A DNA stretch of 64,000 nucleotides from Cetobacterium somerae (GCF_022430525.1 NZ_CP092519.1:1180454-1244453); one strand, 5' to 3'. Positions 26,149-35,818 are shown, counted from the first letter of the stretch. Notes: generated from the letters alone by a model not told the origin. Translations and numbers: made by a program.

Positions 26149-27624
26149 ATGAAAATATTTGCTGAAGTTCAAAAAATCGGTAAAGCTTTGATGACACCGG
26201 TTGCAATTTTACCAGCTGCTGGTATATTCCTTGCTGCTGGAAATAAGTTAGGAATACCTTTAATGGAGCAAGCTGGAGGAATAATTTTTGGTAATTTACC
26301 ACTTTTATTTGCTGTTGGAGCTGCTATTGGTTTAGTAGGTGGAGACGGTATTGCCGCTCTTGCTGCTATTGTTGCACTTTTGATTATGAATACTACTATG
26401 GGAACACTTACAGATGCTGCTAATGGTATTGCTGCTGGAAATCCTGCTTTCGCAGAGGTTTTAGGAATCCCTACTCTTCAAACTGGAGTTTTCGGAGGAC
26501 TTATCGCAGGTATTATTGCTGCTATTTGTTACAAAAAGTTCTATAAAACAGAGTTACCAGCTTTCTTAGGTTTCTTTGCAGGAAAAAGACTTGTTCCTAT
26601 TATGACTGCTGTATTAGCTTTCTTAGTTGGTTTAGCTATGCCTTATATTTGGCAACCAGTTCAAGCAGGACTTGCTCAATTATCTTACTTAGCTAATGAA
26701 ACAAATACTAATATCTCTACATTATTATTTGGAATTACAGAAAGAGCTTTAATTCCATTTGGATTACATCATATTTTCTACGCACCTTTCTGGTATCAAT
26801 TTGGTGAGTATACAAACAACGCTGGTCAAATCGTTAACGGAGACCAAGCTATTTGGTTTGCAATGTTAAAAGATGGAGTTCATTCATTCTCATCAGCTAC
26901 ATATTCTGGAGCTGGAAAATTCTTAACTGGTAAATTCCCATTCATGATGTTTGGACTACCTGCTGCTGCTCTTGCAATGTACCACGAAGCAAGAAATGAA
27001 AATAAAAAAATGGCTGCTGGAATTTTATTCTCTGCTGCTCTTACTTCATTCTTAACAGGAATAACTGAACCTTTAGAGTTCTCATTCTTATTCGTTGCTC
27101 CTGTTTTATACGGAATCCACTGTATCTTCGCTGGACTATCATTTATGTTAATGAACATGTTTGGTGTTAGAATTGGTATGACATTCTCTGGTGGAGTTAT
27201 TGACTATATTATGTTTGGAGTTCTTCCTGGAACTGAGGGATTTGAAACTAACTGGCCAATGGTTATTATTGTCGGTTTAGGATTCTCTGTAATCTATTAC
27301 TTCGGATTCAGATTCTTTATTAGAAAATTCAATTTAGCTACTCCTGGAAGAGAAGTTGGTACTGAAGTTGATGATCAACCTAAAGCTGAAGGTAGTGAAT
27401 TAGCTACTCTTGTTCTTGCTGCTCTAGGAGGAAAAGAAAATGTTATTTCTGTCGACGCTTGTATCACTAGATTAAGACTTGAAGTTAAAGATACTGCTCT
27501 TGTAAACGATGCAGAATTAAAAAGACTTGGAGCTTCTGGAGTTCTAAAAGTTGGACAAAATGGAGTTCAAGCGATATTTGGTGCTAAAGCTCAATTTATA
27601 GCAAATGATATAAAAGCTTTATAA
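26149..27624 (+). CDS. ptsG: Glucose-type PTS permease, IICB
   Basis: A 491-residue PTS transporter: IIC domain (about 1-390) and IIB domain with phosphorylation site C438 (DACITRLRL). The IIC domain matches E. coli PtsG closely at [40 protein letters not shown] and [16 protein letters not shown]. This supports glucose as substrate, although GlcNAc permeases are close relatives. No IIA domain is fused, so a separate Crr-like IIA is required. The ATG follows GGAGG. It is transcribed alone. Confidence 0.87.
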   Translation: MKIFAEVQKIGKALMTPVAILPAAGIFLAAGNKLGIPLMEQAGGIIFGNLPLLFAVGAAIGLVGGDGIAALAAIVALLIMNTTMGTLTDAANGIAAGNPAFAEVLGIPTLQTGVFGGLIAGIIAAICYKKFYKTELPAFLGFFAGKRLVPIMTAVLAFLVGLAMPYIWQPVQAGLAQLSYLANETNTNISTLLFGITERALIPFGLHHIFYAPFWYQFGEYTNNAGQIVNGDQAIWFAMLKDGVHSFSSATYSGAGKFLTGKFPFMMFGLPAAALAMYHEARNENKKMAAGILFSAALTSFLTGITEPLEFSFLFVAPVLYGIHCIFAGLSFMLMNMFGVRIGMTFSGGVIDYIMFGVLPGTEGFETNWPMVIIVGLGFSVIYYFGFRFFIRKFNLATPGREVGTEVDDQPKAEGSELATLVLAALGGKENVISVDACITRLRLEVKDTALVNDAELKRLGASGVLKVGQNGVQAIFGAKAQFIANDIKAL

Positions 27625-27633
27625 TATTCATAA

Positions 27634-27677
27634 AAAAAATATGAGTGCAGAGTTAATTCTCTGCACTCATATTTTTT
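27634..27677. terminator. Two-way terminator (ptsG / methyltransferase)
   Basis: A perfect 19-bp stem (27634-27652 with 27659-27677) with a 6-nt loop; the A and T runs at the ends serve both strands. The methyltransferase stop codon begins at the loop. Confidence 0.85.
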
Positions 27678-29194
27678 ATATTCATTATTTTACTAAAATA
27701 ATTATCAATTTCATCTTGAGTTTTTTCATTATAATCTTCAAGTTGTTTCTTTACAAGATTTTCAATATATTTTATTTCTTCTTTAACAGTTGGATAATAT
27801 AGAGGTGATTCTTTTAAAGGAGTTGAATAAAACTCTAAATTTTTTCCTTTTTTCTTTCCTATATAATTAAACCATGAAAAGAAAATTTTAGAGTTTAAGT
27901 ATCCTAAAATATAGTATAAATTAATCTCTTCTGTTTTTGCAGTTAAATAATATATATCCGCACTTCCATAAAACTCTTTTTCTGTATAGGCGAAATTATT
28001 AGTTTTACATCTTTGTCTAACTATAATTTTAGGTTTTAAAAAAATATCTTCATCCCTAGCCCATTGTAACTCCCACCAATTTATTCTATTATTTATAACC
28101 TCTCTTCGCATAGATAGTTTACTCTTATAATCCAATAAATAATTTGTGACTACATCATCTAATTTAGACTTGCCATTTAAATACATAATCCAAAATGGTG
28201 GTTTTTTTGATATTTCATATTTACCTATATCTCTATTTTTATAAAATGGTTTTAAATATTTTTTAAACTCCTCTTTATACTCATCAAAAACAAAAACCTT
28301 ATCCGCTCCACTCACTATCCCTTGATTAATATTTACAAGGTCACCTAAAATAACATTACTTTTTTCTCTAATTTTCTTTATATTTTCTTTCCAAAAAGGA
28401 GGAATTAATGCAATTTTACTATGTTCCTCTGTAAAAATATTTTCTTGTTCAATAGAATACTCGATATCATCATCATTTACAGATATCTCTAAGTTTTCTC
28501 TATTTTTCTGCCAATAAAAAATTATATTGTGTTGTCCAATAGCATCTTTAAATATTGAATAACTATAATTTTCCAATCTAAAGAAACTACCTTCTAACTT
28601 CATTTTTTCTCTTATTCCTTCTGCACTATCAGCTTTTAACCAATAATTAGTAGTTAAATATACTAAAATACCTCCGTCTTTTAATATATCAATACCTTTA
28701 TCTATAAAGAAATAGAAATAATCCATTTTCGGTTTATAGTATTTTTTTCCAAAAGCGGTTTCTTTTATTGTGTGAAAAATTTCTTTATGATTTTTTTCTC
28801 CTAAATATGGTGGATTTCCTATTACTATATCATACTTTTCATCTATTTTTTCATATAATGAATCACACTCTTTTAGATTTAATTTCCCAAATACCCCATA
28901 TTTAAAGAAAAGAGCCTCAGCTCTTTTTTCTAATAGTTTTAATGCATTTAAATCTACATCAAATCCCGTTATCCAATTTTCACTGTATCTATACTCTCCA
29001 AAAATTTCTTTTGAAATTTTTAACAATTCCTCTAATAATGCTAATAAAAGATTTCCAGAACCACATGATATATCTATTACTTTTATATTTAATATATCTT
29101 CTTTTGAATTATTTTCTAAATATTTCTTCAAAGCTACTTTACTCATACTACTAGCATATTTTTCTGGTGTGTATATCTTATAATTGTATTCCAC
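27653..29194 (-). CDS. Orphan N6-adenine DNA methyltransferase (TaqI/Eco57I-like)
   Basis: A 513-residue class I methyltransferase. YTPEKYASSM (8-17), the SAM loop DISCGSGNLL (41-50) and NPPY (127-130) identify an N6-adenine DNA methylase. The C-terminal half (about 270-450), with GSADIYYL and YILGYLNSKIF, resembles the TaqI-like target-recognition domain. No nuclease motif or restriction gene is adjacent, so it appears solitary. The GTG start follows scpA directly, with AGGAGG inside the scpA end. It is the last gene of the polA-whiA-ribF-scpA operon. Confidence 0.86.
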   Translation of the reverse strand: MEYNYKIYTPEKYASSMSKVALKKYLENNSKEDILNIKVIDISCGSGNLLLALLEELLKISKEIFGEYRYSENWITGFDVDLNALKLLEKRAEALFFKYGVFGKLNLKECDSLYEKIDEKYDIVIGNPPYLGEKNHKEIFHTIKETAFGKKYYKPKMDYFYFFIDKGIDILKDGGILVYLTTNYWLKADSAEGIREKMKLEGSFFRLENYSYSIFKDAIGQHNIIFYWQKNRENLEISVNDDDIEYSIEQENIFTEEHSKIALIPPFWKENIKKIREKSNVILGDLVNINQGIVSGADKVFVFDEYKEEFKKYLKPFYKNRDIGKYEISKKPPFWIMYLNGKSKLDDVVTNYLLDYKSKLSMRREVINNRINWWELQWARDEDIFLKPKIIVRQRCKTNNFAYTEKEFYGSADIYYLTAKTEEINLYYILGYLNSKIFFSWFNYIGKKKGKNLEFYSTPLKESPLYYPTVKEEIKYIENLVKKQLEDYNEKTQDEIDNYFSKIMNIKNMSAEN

Positions 29195-29875
29195 TTAATC
29201 CCTCCTAAAGAGCTTTAAGTTACCTTCACCCTCTATCAATATAATCCCATCTCTATATAAATCTAATATCGCTAAAAATATATATACCAAATGTGTTCTA
29301 TTCTCTGCTCTTCGGAAAAGATCTACTACAACCTTTTCGGAAGAATAAAGAATAACCTTTATTCTATCCATCTCTTCTTTCAAGGAATATCTTTTTTCAA
29401 CTTCAATTTCTAAATATTCCTCATCTTTTGGTAAATATTTTACATAACTATTAAACATATCTTGAAGTTTTAAACTAGTTAAATCAAACTCTTTGGGAAT
29501 ATTTTTGGTTATTTTTCTCCCCTCTTTTCTAGTATAAGAAATATTATATTCACATTCAATACTTGATATCACTTGTGCAACTTCTTTAAATACTTTATAA
29601 TCTTCTAATCTTCTTTTTAGATCCTTTTCTTTTTCCTCTTCCTTTTCAACACTTAGTATAGATACTGCTTTTATCTCTAATAGTTCCGATGCAATTTCTA
29701 AAAACTCCACCTTTACACTTAAACTATCACTTTGTGCTTTCTCTATAAATTGAAGATATTCATCTATTATCTGAGATATTTTTATTTCAGATATTTTCAT
29801 TTTCTTCTTTTCTATAAGATGTAGTAAAAGGTCTAAAGGGCCTTCAAAGTTATCTATTTTTAATACAATCTCCAT
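29195..29875 (-). CDS. scpA: Segregation and condensation protein A (kleisin)
   Basis: A 226-residue ScpA. The diagnostic start FEGPLDLLLHLIEKKKM binds the SMC neck, and the C-terminal winged helix (about 150-226) binds the SMC head. It bridges the SMC dimer, whose gene begins at 873. ScpB is not in the window; in many bacteria scpB follows scpA, but here a methyltransferase takes that place. Its ATG is 26 bases inside ribF, with only a weak Shine-Dalgarno sequence. Confidence 0.93.
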   Translation of the reverse strand: MEIVLKIDNFEGPLDLLLHLIEKKKMKISEIKISQIIDEYLQFIEKAQSDSLSVKVEFLEIASELLEIKAVSILSVEKEEEKEKDLKRRLEDYKVFKEVAQVISSIECEYNISYTRKEGRKITKNIPKEFDLTSLKLQDMFNSYVKYLPKDEEYLEIEVEKRYSLKEEMDRIKVILYSSEKVVVDLFRRAENRTHLVYIFLAILDLYRDGIILIEGEGNLKLFRRD

Positions 29876-30809
29876 CTGCTTTTACCCTTACCTTTTCTTT
29901 CCAATTTAAAACATCATTTTTTATTGTTTCTTTTAATTCATCCATTGAATTAAATTTTTTTTCTTGTCTTAAAAACTCTATTAAAGAAACATATATTCTT
30001 TTCCCATATATATCTTTATCAAAATCTAATATATGAACCTCAATACTTCTTTCATCAGGTTTCAATGTTGGATTTTTTCCTATATTAATAACTGCATGCC
30101 ACCAATTTTGTTCACCTTCTATTTTAACTCTTCCTCCGTATATACCAAAAGGAGGATATATTTTATTTAATATTTTTAAATTTGCTGTAGGAAACCCCAT
30201 TATTCTTCCTAACTTTCTTCCATGAACAACTTCACCAATAATTAAAAATGGTTGACCTAAACATCTATTAGCTATATCCAAATTCCCCGTTGCTAACATT
30301 TCTCTTATAAATGTTGAACTTATAATCTGCTCTTTAATTTTTACAGGCTCTATTATATTTACAAAAATTTTATATTGCTTTCCCAATTGTCTTAAATTTT
30401 CAACTGTACCTTTTCCTCCCTTTCCAAAAGAAAAGTTAAACCCTACATATATTTCCTTTGCTTTTAATAAATCTGCTAAAACTCTTTCTACAAATATCTG
30501 AGGGGTCATATTAGAAAATTCTTGAGTAAAAGGTTGAAGTATTAAATAGTCTACTCCTAAAGATTCTATTATATGAACTTTCTCTTCTAAAGAGCTAATT
30601 AATTTAGGTGCTTTTACTCTATTTGTTACTTCCATTGGATGATTTAAAAAAGTAAAAACAACTGATTCCCCACCAGTTTCTTTAGCTTTTTTTACGGCTT
30701 GAGAAATTAATTCTCTATGTCCCATATGAATTCCATCAAAAGCACCTATAGCTACATATGTATTTTCAAATTTTTCTTTAGTTAGCAAAATATCCTCTAT
30801 TATTTTCAT
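29850..30809 (-). CDS. ribF: Bifunctional riboflavin kinase / FAD synthetase
   Basis: A 319-residue RibF that makes FMN and FAD from riboflavin. The N-terminal adenylyltransferase domain begins with GAFDGIHMGH (22-31), and the C-terminal kinase has GRKLGRIMGFPTANL. Both domains look complete. It lies ten bases after whiA. No FMN riboswitch is present, as expected for the constitutive cofactor-forming enzyme. Several flavoproteins are encoded in this window. Confidence 0.95.
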   Translation of the reverse strand: MKIIEDILLTKEKFENTYVAIGAFDGIHMGHRELISQAVKKAKETGGESVVFTFLNHPMEVTNRVKAPKLISSLEEKVHIIESLGVDYLILQPFTQEFSNMTPQIFVERVLADLLKAKEIYVGFNFSFGKGGKGTVENLRQLGKQYKIFVNIIEPVKIKEQIISSTFIREMLATGNLDIANRCLGQPFLIIGEVVHGRKLGRIMGFPTANLKILNKIYPPFGIYGGRVKIEGEQNWWHAVINIGKNPTLKPDERSIEVHILDFDKDIYGKRIYVSLIEFLRQEKKFNSMDELKETIKNDVLNWKEKVRVKADGDCIKNR

Positions 30810-30819
30810 TGTACTCCCC

Positions 30820-31722
30820 TTATGCTTCCCTTTCTTTTTCTAAAAGTTCATTATGTATTTCTTCTAATCTCCTAAATCTATTTCTAATTCCAGATTTAGA
30901 TATTCCTATCATCTCTGCTAACTCTTGTAATGAAGCCTCTGGATTTTCTAACCTTAAAAATGCTATCTCTTCCAAAACTGGACTCAATTCATTCAATCCA
31001 ATTTTATATCCAATATAGTTTATCATTTTTACCTGTTTTCTAGCTGTATCCAAAGTTTTAGTTTCGTTGGCAACTTCCCAGTTCATCTCTCTAATAGTTT
31101 TATTTTTTAAATCTTTTATCATGGTTGTCTCTTCATAATTATAAAACTCTTTCATCGAACCAATTAAAACTATTATATCCATAATATCCTCTGCATTTCT
31201 CATATACACAAGAGGTTTATTTCTTTTTATTGTTTTATAAACTTTTTTTTCAAGTTTCACTAAAAGATTATATAACTCATCTGCTAATTCATCACTATCA
31301 ACAAAAAAATCTAAAGCATACTCTTTTTCAGGAGATTTTATATAACCACATCCCAAAAACATCCCTCTTATAAATCCTTTTTCAACCTCTTCACTCACTT
31401 CATCTCCATTAGATGAATATTTTTCTAAACTTTCAATAAACTTTTTTATTCCAGGTTGTGATGGAATACTTATTACATAAGTGTTATGCTCTCCAAATTT
31501 TTTACTTTTAGAAAATTTTATAAAAATCTTTAAGTTTGTTAACTTTTTTAGCATAAAATAAATTCTTTCAGCTATCTCTTTATTTTCTAATTTCAACTCT
31601 ATGCTGTTTTGATTAATAGCATGTTTTAATAAGAGTATCGCTCTTATCTCGGCGTATTTTTCATCTTCATTCAAGTCGCAACGATGAAGTATTTCATTTT
31701 TAACTTTATAAGTATACGACAC
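30820..31722 (-). CDS. whiA: DNA-binding protein WhiA
   Basis: A 300-residue WhiA: an N-terminal LAGLIDADG-like domain (about 1-195, FIRGMFLGCGYIKSPEKEY) without endonuclease residues, and a C-terminal helix-turn-helix (LQELAEMIGISKSGIRNRFRRL). In Gram-positive bacteria WhiA acts in sporulation, division and chromosome segregation. Here it lies between polA and ribF, not in the usual yvcJ-yvcK-whiA cluster. GTG start after GGAGGAG. Confidence 0.92.
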   Translation of the reverse strand: MSYTYKVKNEILHRCDLNEDEKYAEIRAILLLKHAINQNSIELKLENKEIAERIYFMLKKLTNLKIFIKFSKSKKFGEHNTYVISIPSQPGIKKFIESLEKYSSNGDEVSEEVEKGFIRGMFLGCGYIKSPEKEYALDFFVDSDELADELYNLLVKLEKKVYKTIKRNKPLVYMRNAEDIMDIIVLIGSMKEFYNYEETTMIKDLKNKTIREMNWEVANETKTLDTARKQVKMINYIGYKIGLNELSPVLEEIAFLRLENPEASLQELAEMIGISKSGIRNRFRRLEEIHNELLEKEREA

Positions 31723-31731
31723 AATCTCCTC

Positions 31732-34398
31732 CTACTTTGTTTCAGCCCAATTCTGTCCTATAGAGCTATTTACTTCTAATTTAACTTTAGAGAATTGAAT
31801 ACTTTCTCTCATTATTTTTTCTATTTTTTCCTTGTATTCTAAAACCTTTTCTTTTTCTACCTCAAATATCAATTCGTCATGAACTTGAAGCAACATATGT
31901 ATATCTTCTTTATCTTTTAATAAGTCATATAAATTTATCATAACCTTTTTTAAAACTTCAGCAGCAGTTCCTTGAATCACTGTATTCACAGCCATTCTTT
32001 CTGCTTGATTTTTTATAACTCTATTTTTCGAGTTGATTCCTTCTATTATTCTTTTTCTCTTAAAATATGTCTCAACATATCCATGTTCTTCAGCATATTC
32101 AATTATCTCTTTCTCTAAATGTTTAACTGCTGGATACTGTTCAAAATATCTTGTTATATAATCTGAAGCTTCTTTTGGTGTTATTTTTAATTCTTGAGAT
32201 AATCCAAAGGCTGTCTTACCATATATTATGCTAAAGTTCACTGTTTTAGCAGCATCTCTTTGCTCTCTTGTCACTAAAGCATCTTCTGATAAGTCAAAGA
32301 TTTTTCTAGCTGTTAAGCTATGTAAATCTAAATTCTCAGAGTATGCTTCTATTAAATTTGTATCTTGTGATATTTCAGCTAAAACTCTTAATTCTATTTG
32401 AGAATAATCTATTCCCAATAAAACAGAGCCATCTTTGGCTATAAATCCTGCTCTTATTTTCATTCCCTCTTCAGTTCTCACTGGAATATTTTGAAGATTT
32501 GGGTCTGATGATGATAATCTTCCTGTTGCTGTACCTGTTTGATTAAAAGTTGTATGTAATCTATTATTTTCATCAACCATTTTTGGAAGAGGATCAACAT
32601 AAGTTGATTTTAATTTACTTAATTTTCTAAACTCTAAAATAGATTTAGCTATTTCATACCCTTGTTCAGCCAATTTTTCTAAAACCTCACTGTCAGTTGA
32701 GAATCCTGTTTTAGTTTTTTTCACTGGGGGAATATTTAAATTAATAAATAAAACCTCACCTAATTGTTTAGGTGAATTAATATTAAATTCCCCTTCTGCT
32801 TCCTCATATATTTTTTTTGTTAACTCATCTATTCTACTTTCTAATTCTAAGCTATATTTAGAGAAATATTCTGGTGATATTTTTATTCCCTCAATTTCCA
32901 TATCAGCTAATACTCTAATCAAAGGCATCTCTGTTTCTTTTAAAACATTATATAGATTATTATTTTCCAATTCTTTTACAAGCTCTGGGTAAGCAACAAG
33001 CATTCCCCTTGTTCTTTTTGTAAGAAACTTTCCATAATCTTCATCAGATATATCCTCTATTTTTGTTTTTCCAAAAACTTCACTATACTTTTCTACGTCC
33101 TCTTCTATAACATTTTTTAACATTACTTCAATCTCTTCTCTAGTTTGAGATGTTAATAAATGATAAGCTAACATTGTATCAAAATCCATATTTTTTACAA
33201 AATATCCATGTCTTAAAAAGTTTTTAAACCCATATGATATAAATTTATTATTTGAATTTAAAACTTCCTTAAAATAATTTTTACTTTCTTCATCTTTTAA
33301 CGGCAAAAAGTAATCTTTATTTTTTAAAGATACTGCCGCACCTTTTTCTCCCCAATAAATAGATATTTCACTATCTGAGTTTAATTTTTCTTTTATTTTA
33401 ATTCCTTCTAATACAAAAAATCCTTTTTCCTCAAGTATTTCAGGTGCCCCTTGAAAACTAAATAATCCTAGCTGCATTCCATTCTGTGAAACTGGTTGAG
33501 CTATTACTTGACTTTGTCCATCCTCTAAATTCATCTTTTTTATTAGAGATTTAAATTCTAATGTTTTAAAGAGTTCTAAAAGTTTTTTATCATCTTTTTT
33601 ATACTCTAATTCATCTGCCTTTATACCTAAATTTAATAGTTCAATTGTTGCTAGCTCACGACTTATAAAAGCTAACTCCTTATCCTCAATTAGATTATTT
33701 ACTAAAGATTTTCCTATTCCAGGAAGTTCAGTTAAAAAATCTATATTTTCATAAATTCCTTCTAAATTCCCATATTTCTCTAACATTGGAATAGCTTTTT
33801 TAGAACCAATTTTTCTTACTCCTGGAATTCCATCACTTGTATCTCCAATTAATCCAAATAAATCTGGAATCATTTTTGGTTTTACTCCTAGCTGTTCAAT
33901 AACATCCTCTTCAGTAGATAGTATTTTCAATCCTCCACCATCACCTTTTCCTAAAAGAGCTATGTTCACATGCGAATCTAAAATCTGAGATAAATCTTTA
34001 TCTCCTGTTATTATATAAGATTCAATACCCTCAGCTCCTAACTCTTTAGCCAAGCTTCCCAATACATCATCTGCCTCATATCCATCTATCTTAAATTTTT
34101 TTATTCCAAAACAATCTAAAAGCTCTTCTATTCTAGGTATTTGAGCCACTAAATCTTCTGGCGCAGCATCCCTTTGAGCTTTATATTCCTTATATATTTC
34201 ACTTCTTTTTAAAGTGGCTCTTTTTACATCAAAAGCAGCCCCTATATAATCAGGATTTAATTGATTTATAATACTCATAAGAGTATTCACAAATCCATAT
34301 ACCGCTCCCGTTGGTTCGTTTTTAGTTCTAAAATTTAAATTTCCATAAAAAGCTCTATACATTATTGCACTCACATCTAATAAAACTGCTTTTTTCAT
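31732..34398 (-). CDS. polA: DNA polymerase I
   Basis: An 888-residue Pol I: 5'-3' exonuclease domain (about 1-290), a middle 3'-5' exonuclease-like domain (about 315-480), and the polymerase domain. Polymerase motifs A (DYSQIELR), B (RDAAKTVNFSIIYG) and C (QVHDEL) are complete. The acidic DxE, NxxxD and YxxxD exonuclease motifs are missing from the middle domain (for example SIYWGEK in the first), so proofreading is probably lost, as in Bacillus stearothermophilus and Taq enzymes. It heads the operon ending in the methyltransferase gene. Confidence 0.96.
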   Translation of the reverse strand: MKKAVLLDVSAIMYRAFYGNLNFRTKNEPTGAVYGFVNTLMSIINQLNPDYIGAAFDVKRATLKRSEIYKEYKAQRDAAPEDLVAQIPRIEELLDCFGIKKFKIDGYEADDVLGSLAKELGAEGIESYIITGDKDLSQILDSHVNIALLGKGDGGGLKILSTEEDVIEQLGVKPKMIPDLFGLIGDTSDGIPGVRKIGSKKAIPMLEKYGNLEGIYENIDFLTELPGIGKSLVNNLIEDKELAFISRELATIELLNLGIKADELEYKKDDKKLLELFKTLEFKSLIKKMNLEDGQSQVIAQPVSQNGMQLGLFSFQGAPEILEEKGFFVLEGIKIKEKLNSDSEISIYWGEKGAAVSLKNKDYFLPLKDEESKNYFKEVLNSNNKFISYGFKNFLRHGYFVKNMDFDTMLAYHLLTSQTREEIEVMLKNVIEEDVEKYSEVFGKTKIEDISDEDYGKFLTKRTRGMLVAYPELVKELENNNLYNVLKETEMPLIRVLADMEIEGIKISPEYFSKYSLELESRIDELTKKIYEEAEGEFNINSPKQLGEVLFINLNIPPVKKTKTGFSTDSEVLEKLAEQGYEIAKSILEFRKLSKLKSTYVDPLPKMVDENNRLHTTFNQTGTATGRLSSSDPNLQNIPVRTEEGMKIRAGFIAKDGSVLLGIDYSQIELRVLAEISQDTNLIEAYSENLDLHSLTARKIFDLSEDALVTREQRDAAKTVNFSIIYGKTAFGLSQELKITPKEASDYITRYFEQYPAVKHLEKEIIEYAEEHGYVETYFKRKRIIEGINSKNRVIKNQAERMAVNTVIQGTAAEVLKKVMINLYDLLKDKEDIHMLLQVHDELIFEVEKEKVLEYKEKIEKIMRESIQFSKVKLEVNSSIGQNWAETK

Positions 34399-34433
34399 TT
34401 TTTCCCCTTTCTATAATTTACATTTTTCATAAT

Positions 34434-34461
34434 ATTATACCATATTCAATACCTTAGTTAA
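34434..34461 (-). promoter_or_regulatory. Promoter of the polA operon
   Basis: TTAACT (34456-34461), 16 bp, TATAAT (34434-34439) with an extended TGG just before it. Confidence 0.5.
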
Positions 34462-34505
34462 AAAAATTATTTTATAAATAAATATTATTTTTTTTATTTT
34501 TCTGT

Positions 34506-34511
34506 TATAAT
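34506..34511 (+). promoter_or_regulatory. -10 element of ssb
   Basis: TATAAT 33 nt before the ssb ATG, ahead of TAGGAGG; no clear -35 in the T-rich upstream run. Confidence 0.35.
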
Positions 34512-34544
34512 CTCTGTGTATAAACTAAAATGTAGGAGGTATTT

Positions 34545-34970
34545 ATGAATCTAGTTGTATTAATTGGACGTTTAACTAGAGATCCTGAACTTAAATTTGG
34601 TCAAAGCGGAAAAGCATACTCAAGATTTAGTTTAGCAGTTGATAGACCTTTTTCTAAAGGAGAAGCTGACTTTATTAACTGTGTTGCTTTTGGAAAAACA
34701 GCTGAACTTATCGGTGAATACTTAAGAAAAGGTAGAAAAGTTGCTGTTAACGGTAGACTTCAAATGAATAGATATGAGGTAAACGGAGAAAAAAGAACAT
34801 CTTATGATGTACTTGTAGAAAGTATGGAATTTGTTGAAGGAAGAGGAGAATCATCTGCACCATCTGATTTTGCTCCAACACCATCTTATTCAGCACCTAA
34901 AGTTGCTGAGCAATCTTCTAACGATGACTTTGGTGGATCATCTTTTGATGAAGATGAGTTTCCATTCTAA
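34545..34970 (+). CDS. ssb: Single-stranded DNA-binding protein
   Basis: A 141-residue SSB: an OB fold (about 1-105; MNLVVLIGRLTRDPELK, FINCVAFGKTAE, GRLQMNRYEVNGEK), a short S/P/A-rich linker and the acidic partner-binding tail ending DEDEFPF. It protects single-stranded DNA and recruits repair proteins. It stands alone here, not between rpsF and rpsR, so it may be a second copy in the genome or simply relocated. The final codons overlap a possible promoter for the thiamine operon. Confidence 0.95.
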   Translation: MNLVVLIGRLTRDPELKFGQSGKAYSRFSLAVDRPFSKGEADFINCVAFGKTAELIGEYLRKGRKVAVNGRLQMNRYEVNGEKRTSYDVLVESMEFVEGRGESSAPSDFAPTPSYSAPKVAEQSSNDDFGGSSFDEDEFPF

Positions 34971-34973
34971 TAA
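34945..34973 (+). promoter_or_regulatory. Possible promoter of the thiamine-salvage operon
   Basis: TTGATG (34945-34950), 17 bp, TAATAA (34968-34973), inside the last codons of ssb. Transcription would start about 34980, just before the riboswitch. Confidence 0.35.
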
Positions 34974-34987
34974 TTGAATAATATTTT

Positions 34988-35065
34988 AAACTACTAGGGG
35001 TGCCTTTTGGCTGAGATTTACCCTTAGAACCTGATCTAGTTAATACTAGCGTAGGGAAGTAGTTA
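34988..35065 (+). promoter_or_regulatory. TPP riboswitch (THI element)
   Basis: The conserved thi-box core is evident: ACTAGGGGTGCC, GGCTGAGA, ACCCTTAGAACCTGATC and the closing GGGAAGTAG, with the first stem formed by AACTAC and GTAGTT. A terminator follows at 35097, so TPP binding should stop transcription of tenA-thiZXY. Confidence 0.95.
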
Positions 35066-35096
35066 ATTATCACTTTTATTTTATAATTGTGGATAT

Positions 35097-35135
35097 AAGC
35101 TATTTTCCTATTTTTTGGAAGATAGCTTTTTTTAT
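35097..35135 (+). terminator. Riboswitch-controlled terminator
   Basis: A 12-bp stem with one G-U pair (35097-35108 with 35117-35128), 8-nt loop and seven T, between the TPP aptamer and tenA. Confidence 0.85.
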
Positions 35136-35163
35136 TTATAAAAATTTTAATAGGAGGTTTTTT

Positions 35164-35817
35164 ATGTTTTCAAAAGAATTATATAAAAATGCTAAAGAAA
35201 TTTGGGATAGTTACTATTCTCATCCATTTGTAAAAGGTATTGGTGAAGGATCTCTAGAAAAAGATAAATTTAAATTTTATATTATTCAGGATTATATTTA
35301 TCTTCTTGATTATGCAAAACTTTTTGCATTAGGTGTTATTAAAAGTAAAAATGAAAATGATATGAAAAAATTTGCCTCTCTTACAGATGGTATATTAAAT
35401 TCTGAAATGGGTATACATCGAGTTTATATGAAAAAATTAGGAATTACTGAACAAGATATTATTTTAGAAAAACCAACTCTTGATAATACATCATATACTA
35501 GTTATATGCTTTCAGTTGCCCATTGTGGTGATATAAAAGAAATAGCAGTTGCAGCTCTTTCTTGTATGTGGAGTTATGAAATGATTGGACTAAAGTTAAA
35601 AGAAATTTACGGTTCTAATGATGACTTCTATGGGGAATGGATTGAATGTTACTCATCTTCTAGATACAAAGAATTAACTAACTGGAACATTGAACTTGTT
35701 GAAAAGTATTGTCAAAATATATCTGAAGAAGAAAAAGAACACTTAAAAACTATTTTTATTAATTGTAGTATTTATGAATATAAATTCTGGGATATGTCAT
35801 ATAAGGGGTCTTTTTAA
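35164..35817 (+). CDS. tenA: TenA aminopyrimidine aminohydrolase (thiaminase II)
   Basis: A 217-residue all-helical TenA. It hydrolyses aminopyrimidine products of thiamine breakdown to HMP for salvage. The catalytic cysteine is C134 in AALSCMWSYE; YIIQDYIYLLDYA supplies the pyrimidine-binding aspartate (D43) and tyrosine, and EYKFWDMSY is the family C-terminus. An in-frame GTG 25 codons upstream lies inside the terminator and is rejected; the ATG at 35164 follows TAGGAGG. It is the first gene of the TPP-controlled operon. Confidence 0.95.
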   Translation: MFSKELYKNAKEIWDSYYSHPFVKGIGEGSLEKDKFKFYIIQDYIYLLDYAKLFALGVIKSKNENDMKKFASLTDGILNSEMGIHRVYMKKLGITEQDIILEKPTLDNTSYTSYMLSVAHCGDIKEIAVAALSCMWSYEMIGLKLKEIYGSNDDFYGEWIECYSSSRYKELTNWNIELVEKYCQNISEEEKEHLKTIFINCSIYEYKFWDMSYKGSF

Positions 35818-35818
35818 A

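Noticed and set aside
27653-29194. Methyltransferase as part of a restriction-modification or BREX/DISARM defence system
   Set aside because: Neighbours are housekeeping genes and no nuclease, ATPase or phage-exclusion gene is present.
35089-35163. 25-codon N-terminal extension of tenA from a GTG
   Set aside because: It lies inside the TPP-controlled terminator; the ATG at 35164 has a strong ribosome-binding site and the family N-terminus.
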